This document shows, piece after piece, positions 6,923-13,308 of a stretch of 31,240 nt of DNA. How positions within the stretch are numbered: position 1 is the first letter of the stretch; each line of letters starts with the position of its first letter. The notes below the pieces were generated by a model. The model searched no databases. It had not been told where the DNA came from and saw only the letters and a list, made by a program, of their open reading frames with translations. The position numbers and the translations under genes were made by a program. Origin of the DNA: a virus; IMG/VR virus record IMGVR_UViG_3300042006_000176, positions 1 through 31,240 of that record. One strand, given 5' to 3'.

Positions 6923-7161
6923 AGCGAGTCCGCCATTTTGCGCAGCGCCTTGCGTTCGGCCGCCGAGATCGGCTTCGGCCGTCGCTTGAGGACCGTTTCA
7001 GGGTCTACCCAGTCCCGTCGCGCTGGCTTGGGCTTCATGCGCACCGGCGGCAACTCTTTGAAGGTGCTGCCGGGCCGCGTCCAGAAGTCAGCCATCGCAG
7101 CCGCGATTCGATCCGACTCAGTCTGCTTTTCACGAACCGCATTGAGATTGAAACTGATCAT
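6919..7161 (-). CDS. Small basic protein next to exonuclease, 80 aa
   Basis: ATG 7161 (MISFNLNAVREKQTESDRIA) overlaps the TGA of the YqaJ-like gene as ATGA, and its own TGA overlaps the next gene. It is rich in Pro, Arg and Lys from residue 28 on (RPGSTFKELPPVRMKPKPAR), so the C-terminal half is probably flexible. Tight coupling to the exonuclease suggests an accessory role in recombination. No domain recognised. Confidence 0.6.
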   Translation of the reverse strand: MISFNLNAVREKQTESDRIAAAMADFWTRPGSTFKELPPVRMKPKPARRDWVDPETVLKRRPKPISAAERKALRKMADSL

Positions 7162-7775
7162 GCTGCGATGCCCAGTACCTGGTTCATGCGATCCTCAAGG
7201 ATCTCGTAGAAGGTTTTCACCCGCTCCGAGAGCTTGCGGATCATTGCTTCGTCGCGGTAGGCGCGCTTGATGAACAGCGGCATGCCTGGCCAGTAGCAGA
7301 CGAAGTCGATCCACTCGCGTTCCGACACCCACAAGCCGCCTTGGCATTGGGCGATGTGCTCTTTCGGGATCTCACCGCCGAGGATCACCTCGACCTGCAG
7401 CTTAGGCAGCTTGGTTTTGATTTCTGTCAGTCCGTCCTCAAGCACCAGGGAGTCCGGCGAGTAACCGATACCGTGGTTGAGGATGATGCCGACCTGCGTG
7501 GTTTTCACTTCTTCGCGATCTTCGTACAGGGTGCGCGCGGCGCCTTCCAGTTCGTGGCCGCGTTCGGTATGGCGGTTGCCCGTGAATGGGTCGGCCAGCT
7601 CGCCAGTGATGCGCTCGCCGATCAGGGTGTTCATGTAGGTGAATGCCCCTGCGCCGAATCCAGCTTCACCCTTTCCGTTGACCAGCAGGCTGTCCAACTC
7701 CGAGCAGGTGACAATGCCAAGGCGCAAAGCAAGCCACTCAGGCGTGCCTTGCTGAATATCCGTGATGATTTGCAT
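7158..7775 (-). CDS. YqaJ-type 5'-3' exonuclease (lambda Exo-like)
   Basis: This is a PD-(D/E)XK nuclease of the YqaJ viral recombinase family, which resects double-stranded DNA ends so the partner annealing protein can load. Visible signatures are GTPEWLALRLGIVTCSELD (residues 10-28), RGHELE (72-77), SPDSLV with Asp108, EIK (118-120) and AQCQGGLWV (142-150), matching the acidic and Lys/Gln active-site pattern. At 205 aa it has the usual length. AGGAG precedes ATG 7775. The ERF-type gene lies immediately upstream (3-bp gap), so the two form a two-component recombinase like Exo/Beta. Confidence 0.9.
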   Translation of the reverse strand: MQIITDIQQGTPEWLALRLGIVTCSELDSLLVNGKGEAGFGAGAFTYMNTLIGERITGELADPFTGNRHTERGHELEGAARTLYEDREEVKTTQVGIILNHGIGYSPDSLVLEDGLTEIKTKLPKLQVEVILGGEIPKEHIAQCQGGLWVSEREWIDFVCYWPGMPLFIKRAYRDEAMIRKLSERVKTFYEILEDRMNQVLGIAA

Positions 7776-7778
7776 GGT

Positions 7779-8540
7779 TTACTCCTGCGGCCGGCTGGCG
7801 GCTTTAGTGATCCGCGCTGAAACTGCATCGAACTCGGATTTGAATACATTGGCCGCACATCCGTATTTGGCCGCGAAGTTGTCCTGCAGTACTTGGCTGC
7901 ACTTCTTCAGAAGCGCGTCCAGCTGGGCAGCCTGACCAGCGGTGATAACTGGCTCTGCCGGCGGTTCGGGATTCTTATTGGCGCCCTGGCCGTCATCGTC
8001 TTCGCCTGTGGTGGTGAAGTTGAGCAATGCGCCGGCGGTGTAGCGTTTTCCGTAACTGACAGAGCTGGCCACCGCCTGCACGGCATTTTTATTGCCGCTC
8101 ACATCCGCAGGGAGAAAGATCGACGTTACCTCTCGATGGCCGGCGCGATGGCTGAGTACGCCCTCGACCTCAACCCCACCCTGAGTGCGTGGAATACGGA
8201 ACGACAAGCCAAACCCGTGCTTAGCGAGGACGGGTTTGATTTGTTCGTTGATGTCTTCCCACAACGCGTAGGTGGATTGGACGTTCTTGAACTTGTCGCG
8301 GATCGCTCCGCGCTCGCCGATCACCGGCATTTCCTCCTGCATCTGAGCCAGCGCTTCGTCGTACTGCTGTTTCGCCTGCTGCGCCTGGAAGCGTTCGTGC
8401 ATTGCCATCAAGCGCTCCATCTTGTCGATGTCAGCATCCGGAGACATCGCTACCTGCTGGATGATTGACATGATTGTTGCCGATTCGGTTTGAACGGCCG
8501 GGACGCGCTCAACCTGTTCTGTCACTGCAAGATTGCTCAT
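7779..8540 (-). CDS. ERF-family single-strand annealing protein
   Basis: The protein matches the ERF superfamily. A central domain (about residues 60-185) includes YALWEDINEQIKPVLAKHGF, and it ends with SSVSYGKRYTAGALLNFTTT followed by the acidic GEDDDG stretch typical of ERF proteins. These proteins coat single-stranded DNA and anneal complementary strands during phage replication and recombination. The C-terminal 60 residues are a separate small helical domain after a Pro-rich linker. GAGGT precedes ATG 8540. It is transcribed just before its exonuclease partner. Confidence 0.88.
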   Translation of the reverse strand: MSNLAVTEQVERVPAVQTESATIMSIIQQVAMSPDADIDKMERLMAMHERFQAQQAKQQYDEALAQMQEEMPVIGERGAIRDKFKNVQSTYALWEDINEQIKPVLAKHGFGLSFRIPRTQGGVEVEGVLSHRAGHREVTSIFLPADVSGNKNAVQAVASSVSYGKRYTAGALLNFTTTGEDDDGQGANKNPEPPAEPVITAGQAAQLDALLKKCSQVLQDNFAAKYGCAANVFKSEFDAVSARITKAASRPQE

Positions 8541-8547
8541 AGCGACC

Positions 8548-9705
8548 TCAGTAGCGGATTGAAATGGCGGGGATCTTGCGCTGGGCGATCAGGGTGATTG
8601 CCTGCTTCGCGCATTCCTCGGTCATGCCGCCCTCGATGAAGGCTTCCAGCGCGGCGCGGTTGATCTGTTTTTTGTGCTCCAGGTCGGCCTCGCGCGCCTG
8701 CTGCTGGCGGAGGATTTCGGCAGCCGCTGCATCGGCGCGGCGGCGCTCGTCGGCTCGCGCTTGCTCTGCAGCCTGTTCGGCACGTTTCGCCGCGGCTTGG
8801 CGTTCCTGCTCTGCGCGTTGCTCGGCGGCGATGCGATTCGCTTCCGCCTGCTCTGCCGCAAGTCGAGCCTGCTCGGCCTGCTGCTCAAGCTGGAGGCGCT
8901 GACGCTCGGCCTGTGCCTCTGCTTCGCGGGCAGCTTGCTCGGCGGCACGCTGCGCTGCGGCAGCCTGATCAAGCAACTCTTGCTCGCGGCGCGCGGCAGC
9001 TTCTCGTTCGGCTTGTGCGCGCTGCTCAGCTTCGCGGCGGGCACGCTCTTCAGCTTCCCGGGCGATCTGTGCATCCCGATCGCGCTGAGCCTGTGCTTCG
9101 GCTTCGGCGCGCAACCGGATCAATTCGGCCTGCTCAGCTTCGTACCGCGCTCGCTCGGCGTGCAGGGTGCGCAGCTTGATCAGCGTCTGATCTTTCACCT
9201 GGGCGGCTTCGGCCAGAAACTCTTCCCAGCTATCGCCGATTTCGAGCAGTTCGAGGTCGGCGATGATGCTGGCCAGATGGTCGGACGTTGGCGCCGTTTC
9301 GAAGATGGCGAGATCCTTGATGCGCTGAATTGCGTCGACGTGAGCATCTGTCCGGGCAATCTCGGCCTGCTCCCAGTCCGTCAGCGGCTGGCGAGTGGCG
9401 TCACGCAGCGCGTCCATCTTGTTCACGAACTCGCGCAGCTCAGCCTCGACGGCCTTCGGCATTTCCTTCAGGCGTTTGAGGTAATCGCGGCCCGGCTTTT
9501 CCACGGCTGTCTTCGACTTGCTGACCTTTGCCGCCAGAGAGGCTATACGCTCGCGGCCCTTACGAGTGGTCAGGTCTGGAACCTCGGCGGTGACCTCAGC
9601 GGCTACCGCGTCGAAGAACTGGCCAAGGCCGCCGGCGACATAGATGGCCGGGGCGTTTTCTTCGCTGATGTCGTCAATCTTGATGACTTGCTGTTGTGCG
9701 GACAC
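8548..9705 (-). CDS. Long coiled-coil recombination-block protein, 385 aa
   Basis: GTG 9705 opens MSAQQQVIKIDDISEENAPA. Residues 1-180 form a helical N-terminal domain. Residues about 185-340 are an almost uninterrupted Ala/Glu/Arg/Gln coiled coil of TolA-like composition. The last 45 residues (KKQINRAALEAFIEGGMTEE, ending KIPAISIRY) resemble a C-terminal module I recall at the end of many lambdoid early proteins. It lies directly upstream of the ERF gene. A scaffold or loader role in recombination is inferred only from position and shape. The coiled coil creates a long spurious antisense frame. Confidence 0.7.
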   Translation of the reverse strand: MSAQQQVIKIDDISEENAPAIYVAGGLGQFFDAVAAEVTAEVPDLTTRKGRERIASLAAKVSKSKTAVEKPGRDYLKRLKEMPKAVEAELREFVNKMDALRDATRQPLTDWEQAEIARTDAHVDAIQRIKDLAIFETAPTSDHLASIIADLELLEIGDSWEEFLAEAAQVKDQTLIKLRTLHAERARYEAEQAELIRLRAEAEAQAQRDRDAQIAREAEERARREAEQRAQAEREAAARREQELLDQAAAAQRAAEQAAREAEAQAERQRLQLEQQAEQARLAAEQAEANRIAAEQRAEQERQAAAKRAEQAAEQARADERRRADAAAAEILRQQQAREADLEHKKQINRAALEAFIEGGMTEECAKQAITLIAQRKIPAISIRY

Positions 9706-9748
9706 GGGGAATCCTTGCCGCGACGTGCGCAGCGCTTGAAGTTGAAAG

Positions 9749-9865
9749 TCAGGAGGTGATGCGGTCGGCGAGCGCGCTGAGCAGCATCAAGAAGGTGAAC
9801 ATGCCGATAGCGGAGAACGATCCGCGCCGAATGAGGATGCGGCGGGCCATCTGCCGACCGGTCAT
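9749..9865 (-). CDS. Small single-pass membrane protein, 38 aa
   Basis: ATG 9865 opens MTGRQMARRILIRRGSFSAI, followed by a hydrophobic segment GMFTFLMLLSALA and a short tail. A positively charged N-terminus before one transmembrane helix predicts N-in topology. Its ATGA overlaps the stop of the 41-aa membrane protein upstream. Too short for routine gene callers but coherent in composition. Function unknown. Confidence 0.55.
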   Translation of the reverse strand: MTGRQMARRILIRRGSFSAIGMFTFLMLLSALADRITS

Positions 9866-9987
9866 CGGAACACCTGATAGGTGGTGGAGCGCGGCACTTG
9901 GCACACGCCCGAGTCACTGGTGATGACCTTGAAAGCGCCGGCGCCGGCAACCAGAAGCACGACGAGAATCCAGTAGACGAGGTTCAT
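9862..9987 (-). CDS. Small membrane protein, 41 aa
   Basis: ATG 9987 opens MNLVYWILVVLLVAGAGAFK, a single N-terminal transmembrane helix, followed by a short polar segment (VITSDSGVCQVPRSTTYQVF) with one Cys. ATGA overlaps join it to the 64-aa gene upstream and the 38-aa membrane protein downstream. The pair could form a small two-component membrane complex; this is inference from adjacency. Confidence 0.55.
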   Translation of the reverse strand: MNLVYWILVVLLVAGAGAFKVITSDSGVCQVPRSTTYQVFR

Positions 9988-10178
9988 GGCCGAGCCCTCA
10001 CAGCGATACGCCCGCCTTTCATGGTCACCGACAGGCGCTGCGGAAGGCTGTGGACCAGATCCTCGCGCTTGCGGCCGATCACTTCGTTGAAGGGCAGGCC
10101 GAAGCCGAGAATCGCAATGCGGCGCTCGATATCCTCAAGCTGCTCATCGACCAGCGTTTTCACCAGAGGGGTTGTCAT
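9984..10178 (-). CDS. Hypothetical early protein, 64 aa
   Basis: ATG 10178 (MTTPLVKTLVDEQLEDIERR) overlaps the previous stop as ATGA. An amphipathic N-terminal helix is followed by IAILGFGLPFNEVIGRKRED and a basic C-terminus. No domain recognised; it belongs to the tightly coupled series 11090-9749. Confidence 0.6.
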   Translation of the reverse strand: MTTPLVKTLVDEQLEDIERRIAILGFGLPFNEVIGRKREDLVHSLPQRLSVTMKGGRIAVRARP

Positions 10179-10390
10179 TCCGAAACTCCTTTCAGATGCG
10201 TGTTGCGCTCGACGAACTTCGCGTCCAGCGCATCCCGATAACGATTGGCGGTGCGGGCGTCGATGATCTCGGCGAACTCCGCCATTTCGATCATGCCCAT
10301 GACGAAGGTACGATCCGGCACCGGAGTGCAGGACTTGCGCATCTTCGCGATCTCAAGGCCCAGCCGGGCCAGTGCTACCTGATTGCTCAT
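10175..10390 (-). CDS. Hypothetical early protein, 71 aa
   Basis: ATG 10390 (MSNQVALARLGLEIAKMRKS) overlaps the previous stop as ATGA. The protein is almost all helix, with a conserved-looking central stretch DRTFVMGMIEMAEFAEIIDA. No function can be assigned. It is coupled at both ends to its neighbours. Confidence 0.6.
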   Translation of the reverse strand: MSNQVALARLGLEIAKMRKSCTPVPDRTFVMGMIEMAEFAEIIDARTANRYRDALDAKFVERNTHLKGVSE

Positions 10391-10815
10391 AGCTCGTTGT
10401 CCTCGGCCTGGGCGATCAGCGCGTCATCGACAAGGGGTCGAAGTAGGCCCTCTGCGATTTCGGCGAGCTTGCCGAGTGGGTGGTCGCTGGGGCCGAGAAG
10501 TTCGGCGGCGGCGACCTTGTCAGCGTGTCCGCGCTCGGCGGCGATCAGCAGGTAGCCCAGCGAAGCCGTGGTGACCTCGCAGTCTGCAAGTCGACCGTTC
10601 ACATGCTCATCAACCGCCAGAGCGAACTGGGCCAGCGTGACACCCTGAGCCGGCCGCATGCGGCGCTGGAACGAGACGTCGCAGCCGAACCGCACCAACT
10701 GCTCAGCAGCGTTGTACAGCCACTCAGCCCGAGCCACTTCCCGCGCGCTCTCGCTCACCATTGGAGGCAACTGCTCGTCGTGCATGGCCTGACAAATCTT
10801 TAGTGCTGCGTTCAT
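10387..10815 (-). CDS. Hypothetical helical early protein, 142 aa
   Basis: I use ATG 10815 (MNAALKICQAMHDEQLPPMV), which has GGAGG 5 nt upstream and overlaps the preceding TGA as ATGA; an in-frame start at 10830 has no such signals. The protein is Ala/Leu/Glu-rich and helical throughout (EVARAEWLYNAAEQLVRFG, SLGYLLIAAERGHADKVAAA). No catalytic motif is visible. Function unknown. Confidence 0.6.
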   Translation of the reverse strand: MNAALKICQAMHDEQLPPMVSESAREVARAEWLYNAAEQLVRFGCDVSFQRRMRPAQGVTLAQFALAVDEHVNGRLADCEVTTASLGYLLIAAERGHADKVAAAELLGPSDHPLGKLAEIAEGLLRPLVDDALIAQAEDNEL

Positions 10816-11090
10816 GCTGCCTCCGGCCAATGGCGCTCAATGCTCTCTTTTGCGTAGATGGACAGCCGCTCGTGACTGTTCACGCCACCGCAGCCGGGCA
10901 TGGTTCCTTCCAGTTCGACGCAGGCGCGGATATCGCAGCGGCGCGAGCAGACCCAGCCGCCGTAATGGCAGCTGTGGACTTCGCCTTTCGGATCGGGGTG
11001 ATAGGCTAAGCCCGCCTTCCAAGAAGGTGACCCGCGCAACTTGAGGCCGCACCCTCGGCACACCGCTTGAGTTTCAGTACAGCTATGCAT
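10812..11090 (-). CDS. Cys-rich zinc-binding-type protein, 92 aa
   Basis: GGAGG precedes ATG 11090 (MHSCTETQAVCRGCGLKLRG). Two CxxC-like groups are visible: CRGCG near residue 11 and CHYGGWVCSRRCD around residues 41-53, followed by CVELEG and PGCGG. The layout fits a treble-clef or zinc-ribbon fold. Such small zinc proteins are common in phage early operons; the target is unknown. The TGA overlaps the next ATG. Confidence 0.6.
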   Translation of the reverse strand: MHSCTETQAVCRGCGLKLRGSPSWKAGLAYHPDPKGEVHSCHYGGWVCSRRCDIRACVELEGTMPGCGGVNSHERLSIYAKESIERHWPEAA

Positions 11091-11111
11091 GGCGACCTCC
11101 AGTGCTTGGGA

Positions 11112-11396
11112 TTAGGCGGCAGCTACCGGCTCGTCCTTGTCGTACTTCTCGCCGCAGAACATGCAGAAGTTGGCCTGCATGCTCATCGATTGTTTCTTGT
11201 CCTTCATCACGCCGGCTTTGGTCGGGGCCTGGTAAGTGACCTCAATCGGCATTATCTGGCGCGACACCATCAGACCCTCACCCAACATCAGCGCGTAGCC
11301 AGTAAGACGGGCGCTTAGGTTCTGATGACCCTCCGGAAGCTGAGCGGGTAGTGCTTCAAGCAAGCGGCGCTCCGTTTCTTGTCTGCAATTGCACAT
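11112..11396 (-). CDS. Small protein with Cys pairs at both ends, 94 aa
   Basis: I choose ATG 11396 (MCNCRQETERRLLEALPAQL) because AGAGGT lies upstream; the open frame reaches 11483. CNC at the N-terminus and FCMFCGEKY near the C-terminus could together form a zinc site. A 50-bp stem-loop (11434-11483) lies 37 nt upstream of the start, similar to those ahead of the genes at 12608 and 12861. It heads the leftward run of genes downstream of the terminator at 11544-11569. Confidence 0.6.
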   Translation of the reverse strand: MCNCRQETERRLLEALPAQLPEGHQNLSARLTGYALMLGEGLMVSRQIMPIEVTYQAPTKAGVMKDKKQSMSMQANFCMFCGEKYDKDEPVAAA

Positions 11397-11433
11397 CGCA
11401 ATGACCTCTGTGGTTGATCCAACAAAACTCGCA

Positions 11434-11483
11434 ATGCACTCATCCGCTCCGCTGGTTGCCGTTGGGCGCGGAAGGGAGTGCAT
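11434..11483 (-). promoter_or_regulatory. Stem-loop H3 upstream of the gene at 11396
   Basis: On the minus strand ATGCACTC (11483-11476) pairs perfectly with GAGTGCAT (11441-11434), enclosing 34 nt that can form an inner CCGC/GCGG stem. The 3' arm continues GCATTG, as in H1 (12886-12908) and H2 (12635-12656). It lies between the terminator at 11544 and the gene start. Confidence 0.5.
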
Positions 11484-11543
11484 TCGGGATTGGTCGGGAT
11501 TTTGATGACTAGCTGCGCGGGCTCATTGCGGTGCGACGCGCAG

Positions 11544-11569
11544 AAAAAAGCCCGCGTGAGAGGCGGGCT
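11544..11569 (-). terminator. Intrinsic terminator after 11584-12012 gene
   Basis: AGCCCGC (11549-11555) and GCGGGCT (11563-11569) form a perfect 7-bp stem with a 7-nt loop, followed on the minus strand by six T (11549-11544). It ends the leftward cargo gene at 11584-12012. Transcripts from PL must read through it to reach the early operon below 11396. Confidence 0.85.
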
Positions 11570-11583
11570 TCAGGGGGCAGGCT

Positions 11584-12012
11584 TCAGAGGCAGTCGGACT
11601 TGCCTATCTGAAACTCAACTATCGGTGAGCTGGTTGAATCCTTATACAGAAGGTTAATGGAAAGACCCGTTTTTACGAACTGTCCTAAACCTTTTTCATT
11701 GCAGAATGCAGAAACTGCAAGCGCTTTGGCGTCCGCGGTGAACTCATCGGTATCGATTTCGTCCTTCGCTACTTTTGTGAGTGTGTAGGAGATACGCATG
11801 ACCTCATCGCTGTAGGTCACCGAGTCGATGCGAGTTGAGTCATCAGATGCTTTTCCGGACTGAACACTCATGATTAGCGCGAGACCCTTTAGCTGGCGTT
11901 CACGCTCCTGCATTTTCTCTTCCGGAGCAGTCTTCGCATGCCATACCTGTACCAAGATAAATAGCAAAGTCACTGCCGAGAAAAATATGATTATTCCGCG
12001 ATTCTGTTTCAA
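11584..12012 (-). CDS. Membrane-anchored cargo protein, 142 aa
   Basis: Translation starts at TTG 12012 (a TAA lies three codons upstream, so no earlier start is possible). An N-terminal membrane anchor or uncleaved signal (GIIIFFSAVTLLFILVQVWH) is followed by an acidic, probably periplasmic domain with Cys near residue 104 and at residue 141 (AFCNEKGLG and KSDCL), which may form a disulphide. It has low GC, lies downstream of a possible promoter around 12030-12070, and has its own terminator at 11544. These are marks of a lysogenic-conversion gene. No family recognised with confidence. Confidence 0.6.
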   Translation of the reverse strand: MKQNRGIIIFFSAVTLLFILVQVWHAKTAPEEKMQERERQLKGLALIMSVQSGKASDDSTRIDSVTYSDEVMRISYTLTKVAKDEIDTDEFTADAKALAVSAFCNEKGLGQFVKTGLSINLLYKDSTSSPIVEFQIGKSDCL

Positions 12013-12073
12013 CTGGGGTTACCGTAGCAAAAGGCCATTATTTATTTGACCACGCCTGCGGGACCAGCTCAAG

Positions 12074-12202
12074 TTACCCGAGCTGCCGGTTACGTCTCCG
12101 GCGCCGAGTTCCACGGCCGTGTTCAGTTCGCCAGCGCTCGATAACAACCGATTCTGGGATTTGATGCAGGTGGGCGGTTATAGGCCGCAGTTTCGTCCGC
12201 AT
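12074..12202 (-). CDS. Possible small basic protein, 42 aa
   Basis: ATG 12202 (MRTKLRPITAHLHQIPESVV) follows GGAG by about 10 nt; the frame stays open to an ATG at 12289 that lacks a ribosome-binding site. The C-terminus is extremely Arg-rich (HGRGTRRRRRNRQLG). It fills the gap between the 90-aa gene and the cargo gene and has coding-like composition, but no family is recognised. Confidence 0.4.
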   Translation of the reverse strand: MRTKLRPITAHLHQIPESVVIERWRTEHGRGTRRRRRNRQLG

Positions 12203-12335
12203 CGGATTGCGATCTCCCTGAACTTTAATCAGCACCTCCCTCGCGAGCGGGCGCCCTGCCTGGAAGATCGCAAACCGATGCGCTCTCATAGAGAGGATCG
12301 GGCAGTTAACGACAGGCTGTCGTGGCGCTGGTTGT

Positions 12336-12608
12336 TCAGTCGTCTTCGCCTTGTGCGAGCATCTTCTCGATGTCGGCGGCTCCGGGTTTCTTCCAGTTTT
12401 TAATCAGCCCGGTGTCCAGATCGATGTTCAGGATCAGGTAATCGCCGTAGTGCTGTCCGGGGAAGAAGTCCGGCACGTAGCCTTCATAGCTACCGACTTC
12501 CTCGCCCTGAGCGTCTTTCAGACCTGCGGCGAATCCATCGCGGACCTTGATGTAGAGGTGCAGCTCAGTCACGTCGACCTGCACCGTTTTTTGCGTGTTG
12601 ATTTGCAT
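12336..12608 (-). CDS. Conserved small Pseudomonas-phage protein, 90 aa
   Basis: ATG 12608 (MQINTQKTVQVDVTELHLYI) is preceded by GGGAGG. The core VRDGFAAGLKDAQGEEVGSY and YVPDFFPGQHYGDYLILNID recall a widespread family of short early phage proteins of unknown function. It is beta-rich with an acidic C-terminus. The frame continues upstream to 12854, but the strong signal and the family-like start support 12608. Stem-loop H2 lies 26 nt upstream. Confidence 0.7.
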   Translation of the reverse strand: MQINTQKTVQVDVTELHLYIKVRDGFAAGLKDAQGEEVGSYEGYVPDFFPGQHYGDYLILNIDLDTGLIKNWKKPGAADIEKMLAQGEDD

Positions 12609-12634
12609 GCTGCTGCCTCCCGGTTGTTTTCCCA

Positions 12635-12656
12635 ATGCACCCGTCACCAGGTGCAT
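12635..12656 (-). promoter_or_regulatory. Stem-loop H2 upstream of the gene at 12608
   Basis: ATGCACC (12635-12641) and GGTGCAT (12650-12656) form a perfect 7-bp stem with an 8-nt loop. On the minus strand it is preceded by ACTG and followed by TGGGAAAACAAC and the GGGAGG ribosome-binding site. This matches the layout of H1. Confidence 0.55.
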
Positions 12657-12672
12657 CAGTGAAAAGGCCCGG

Positions 12673-12861
12673 TCAGCCTTCGCAGCCCATTTGATAGTTG
12701 CTTGCATGCTCAGCGCTGCAAAACGGCAACTCTCGAGTGCGAAGCACCTGACGGTTGGTGTATGGGTCGCGGGTTCGGTCGTGGATATTGCGGCGAACCA
12801 CCTTTTCGGCTGGCTTACCGCAGTACGTGCATATCGTTTGTGTAGCTGCTGCATCGCTCAT
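12673..12861 (-). CDS. Small zinc-finger-like protein, first clear PL gene, 62 aa
   Basis: ATG 12861 (MSDAAATQTICTYCGKPAEK) has GGAGGG upstream. CTYCG (about residues 11-15) and LPFCSAEH near the C-terminus give a two-knuckle zinc-binding pattern. It is the first well-supported gene of the leftward PL operon, about 330 bp from the promoter. Stem-loop H1 lies 24 nt upstream. A regulatory role is plausible but not shown. Confidence 0.65.
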   Translation of the reverse strand: MSDAAATQTICTYCGKPAEKVVRRNIHDRTRDPYTNRQVLRTRELPFCSAEHASNYQMGCEG

Positions 12862-12885
12862 CGTGTTGCCCTCCGTTGATTTCCA

Positions 12886-12908
12886 ATGCCGCCTCATAGA
12901 AGCGGCAT
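12886..12908 (-). promoter_or_regulatory. Stem-loop H1 upstream of the gene at 12861
   Basis: ATGCCGC (12886-12892) and GCGGCAT (12902-12908) form a perfect 7-bp stem with a 9-nt loop. On the minus strand it is preceded by ACTG and followed by TGGAAATCAAC and the GGAGGG ribosome-binding site. The flanks match H2 although the stem differs by compensating changes. Confidence 0.55.
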
Positions 12909-13015
12909 CAGTAAATCTGTGGTCTTGCTCTCCGCCCCATGCTCGGCGCCGCGGTTTCCCCACCTGGCCGCGTCACACATTTCGTGTTCGGTGTTATTCG
13001 CCGGCTGGCTTGCAT
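12908..13015 (-). CDS. Candidate 35-aa Arg-rich peptide in PL leader
   Basis: ATG 13015 opens MQASRRITPNTKCVTRPGGE and ends RRARPQIY. GGGAGGA lies about 10 nt upstream. It is basic (seven Arg, one Lys, two Glu) and sits where lambda-type phages encode the N antiterminator, but it is far shorter than N and no homology is seen. It may be a leader peptide or not translated at all. Confidence 0.25.
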   Translation of the reverse strand: MQASRRITPNTKCVTRPGGETAAPSMGRRARPQIY

Positions 13016-13193
13016 GGTTTGGCGTCCTCCCATATGGGGAGTCCGGCAGGTTCCAGAGCCTGCATGGGGATCGAAGTTTGTGTTTCGCGCTATGCCCGTT
13101 CCCGGGGATCGATCCGCGAAGATTCCAAATTGTGAAAGAGCGGCGGGTCTGTCGAGGCCCTTCGCAGTGGCTGTGTGTCGCTGCGATGGAAGG

Positions 13194-13222
13194 AATATAG
13201 GCAAACCCGTATTTAGTGTCAA
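13194..13222 (-). promoter_or_regulatory. PL: leftward early promoter
   Basis: On the minus strand a perfect -35 TTGACA (13222-13217) is separated by exactly 17 bp from TATATT (13199-13194). Transcription would begin near 13187. Repressor-type operator sequences overlap both boxes, so the lysogen should hold it silent. Confidence 0.88.
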
Positions 13223-13253
13223 TGGGCATTCCCATAATTTTGAATCTCCCGTA
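13196..13253. promoter_or_regulatory. OL: operators for the repressor at PL
   Basis: Three sites share the CCCRTA right half-site seen at OR: 13196-13211 (TATAGGCAAACCCGTA), 13221-13236 (AATGGGCATTCCCATA) and a weaker 13238-13253 (TTTTGAATCTCCCGTA). The first covers the -10 box and the second abuts the -35 box of PL. Centres are 25 and 17 bp apart. Confidence 0.65.
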
Positions 13254-13264
13254 TTTCTGGTCGC

Positions 13265-13288
13265 AAAAAAGCCCGCGCTTGGCGGGCT
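13265..13288 (-). terminator. Intrinsic terminator after the imm-like gene
   Basis: AGCCCGC (13270-13276) and GCGGGCT (13282-13288) form a perfect 7-bp stem with a 5-nt loop, followed on the minus strand by six T (13270-13265). It stops transcription of the superinfection-immunity gene just before it would enter PL. Confidence 0.88.
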
Positions 13289-13308
13289 TCAGATGACGCT
13301 CGTGCTAT

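Larger units (their letters stand above)
12862..13193 (-). other. Long structured PL leader, mostly without genes
   Basis: About 330 bp separate the PL -10 box from the first clear gene. On the minus strand I see several inverted repeats: TTCGCG/CGCGAA around 13088-13120, GCAGG/CCTGC around 13045-13065, CTCCC-N5-GGGAG at 13026-13040, and H1 at 12886-12908. One short Arg-rich frame (12908-13015) is the only coding candidate. The region may hold an antitermination or attenuation signal. Confidence 0.45.

Noticed and set aside
8674-9759. 361-codon open frame on the plus strand
   Set aside because: It is the antisense shadow of the Ala/Glu/Arg coiled-coil gene; such repeats keep the complementary frame open. 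It has no ribosome-binding site and an implausible Leu/Cys/Gly-rich composition.
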